Part shown: piece by piece, positions 13,501 through 13,569 of the stretch
How the letters are laid out: every line of letters starts with the position of its first letter
Numbering within the stretch: position 1 is the stretch's first letter
From: CAZUTO01 sp964623085
Lineage (GTDB): Bacteria; Pseudomonadota; Gammaproteobacteria; Pseudomonadales; GM7GCV1
Reading direction: 5' to 3'
DNA: 13,569 nt
Assembly: GCA_964623085.1 (NCBI GenBank)
Contig: CAZUTO010000038.1
Location: 1-13,569, forward strand
Notes under the pieces: generated by a model
What the model was told of the DNA's origin: nothing
What the model saw: the letters and a program-made list of their open reading frames with translations, nothing else
The model's database searches: none
Translations under genes and position numbers: made by a program

Positions 13501-13569
13501 CAGCAGCAGACCCGCCACCAGTTCCGCCAGTTCCGCCAGTTCCGCCAGTTCCGCCAGTTCCGCCAGTTC
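10514..13569 (-). CDS. Large secreted multidomain di-heme cytochrome with GlyGly-CTERM tail (5'-partial)
   Basis: The frame stays open to the window edge, so the N-terminus, including any signal peptide, is missing. The codon at 13480 is GTG and is probably internal. Numbering from it, the order is: before residue 1, a Thr-Gly-Gly repeat linker; about 1-85, a PKD/Ig-like domain; about 95-440, a beta-propeller with YVTN-type repeats (RSVAVSSNGNVWVT, FGIVMNSDTSKAYV); heme motifs CASCH (491) and CDSCH (623), with APYLHDGSAPT (670-680), as in MauG/cytochrome c peroxidase-like proteins; a Gly-rich beta-sandwich-like insert (about 703-820) before the closing cytochrome helix (DLVDFLRQID); a four-cysteine module (Cys879, 886, 914, 930); an Asp/Pro linker; and a GlyGly-CTERM tail of Gly-rich stretch, hydrophobic helix and RHRRFR end (about 950-988). 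The protein is probably exported by Sec, processed by the adjacent rhombosortase and displayed at the surface. The redox substrate is unknown. Confidence 0.85.
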   Translation of the reverse strand, partial: TGGTGGTGGTGGTGGTGGGSAAVTPVIASVDFSPEQDVLAGSTVTVQVDASISNGSALEYRYRREADEYTEWSGRDSINYFFGEPGTASVTVQVRDASEPEQVATSIANISIFASLGDGRPTLHSSQVSYDSSFGTVWTVNPDNDTLSRVSSGSSFVDIEVDTADDPRSVAVSSNGNVWVTASGEDLVQVFDSNGTLLESIDTGYGSRPFGIVMNSDTSKAYVGLYGSGSLLRLDVSSRNIDGELELPGSIGSDLAATPAGLALSEDGDRLLATRFISDQNWGEVYDVNADAMTLNGVIRLEKSLLPDTVASGRGVPNYLSSVVISDDGDWAYVVGKQDNVDRGLINGNDALDEDNTVRTFAATIDLQTSSEVKSWRRDFDNVDSPSGVTLSPNGDYLFVAMQGRNQVWALSRDPETGQLGNIDAQFDTGLAPQGLLLVEDGLTLYAKSLNERTLSVFDLSEFLAGGSINPGVLEIETVADEALSSEELLGKQLFYNAVHGLQEDGELIGRISAEGYLSCASCHFDGGQDGRTYDFTARGEGIRNNISLKGREGTRFGDVHWSANFDEIHDFENDIRGAFLGRGLMSDADFAATSDPLGTPKAGRSAELDALSSYVESLGRDSLPRSPYRTDDGLLTNDALAGGQTFVDLGCDSCHVGRAFTDAITHDVGTLREYSGSRLGGSLEAIKTPSLLGLFESAPYLHDGSAPTIEAVFSSVGGTVHQAESATRAGNTQIVQPEDFSYYRDGRAVRLIEGGNLTFDVDGGSGGEGIIRVRHGSSPASTNLNLRVNGTLYSEPLVRLRRQENIDVASGEVIFNVSLQENSNTINIVGDDLESGQSVIIDDITVSTAEDVERASAHTVARSLSESDMNDLVDFLRQIDRSSAAREGEDPFAPFTDLISEEEFTFCAPEGGRCGFEGAAAVRYGTDGQYSEPMIFEEGVDCSNAVFGDPAQGQAKQCEFIPLESLSDPDPVPDPVADGSGEASSGAGGGGSSGPLTLVLMVLLSLLRHRRFRIAD
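13521..13569. repeat. 9-bp in-frame tandem repeat encoding Thr-Gly-Gly
   Basis: Five perfect copies of GTTCCGCCA on the plus strand, plus 4 bases of a sixth, run to the window edge. On the coding (minus) strand each unit gives Thr-Gly-Gly. The preceding degenerate part (13511-13520) continues the Gly-rich linker. The perfect copies suggest recent slippage, and unit changes would keep the frame, so linker length can vary between strains. Confidence 0.9.

Overview
The window reads as chromosome from a Gram-negative bacterium, most likely a marine-type gammaproteobacterium. The reasons are a GlyGly-CTERM/rhombosortase pair (known from proteobacteria with type II secretion), a Tat signal, periplasmic c-type cytochrome domains and moderate GC content. 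No mobile element, tRNA, rRNA or CRISPR array is visible. Every gene except one lies on the minus strand. Family calls come from recognising motifs by eye; no database search was possible.

Region 1 (2-2807, minus) is a three-gene set: a Tat-signal small subunit of the gluconate 2-dehydrogenase subunit 3 type, a GMC flavoprotein dehydrogenase, and a ThuA-domain protein with an N-terminal export or anchor segment. Together they suggest periplasmic oxidation of a sugar or glycoside, followed by processing of the keto product.

Region 2 (2884-7811, minus) is the most striking part. Read in transcription order it holds a HAD-phosphatase/UbiA prenyltransferase fusion, a DprE1-like FAD oxidase, a DprE2-like short-chain reductase, a four-helix SMR/ArnE-like membrane protein and an extended-SDR sugar epimerase. 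The first three match the mycobacterial route from PRPP and polyprenyl phosphate to polyprenyl-phosphoryl-D-arabinofuranose. They are tightly coupled: a TGATG stop/start overlap, then a TGA-T-ATG junction. The small membrane protein is a natural candidate to flip the lipid-linked sugar.

Region 3 (7893-9557, minus) is a large membrane protein with GT-C glycosyltransferase features. It is followed by a likely intrinsic terminator, so it is a separate transcript directly upstream of region 2. It is the candidate enzyme that uses the lipid-linked pentose on the periplasmic side. The acceptor is not in the window.

Region 4 (9558-13569) starts with a 375-bp divergent intergenic region containing short repeats. 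It is followed by a plus-strand rhombosortase whose stop codon overlaps that of a convergent, very large minus-strand secreted protein. That protein has a Gly/Thr repeat linker, a beta-propeller, a two-heme cytochrome/peroxidase-like region interrupted by a beta-sandwich-like insert, a four-cysteine module and a GlyGly-CTERM tail. Its N-terminus lies beyond the window. The rhombosortase is the expected processing protease for that tail.
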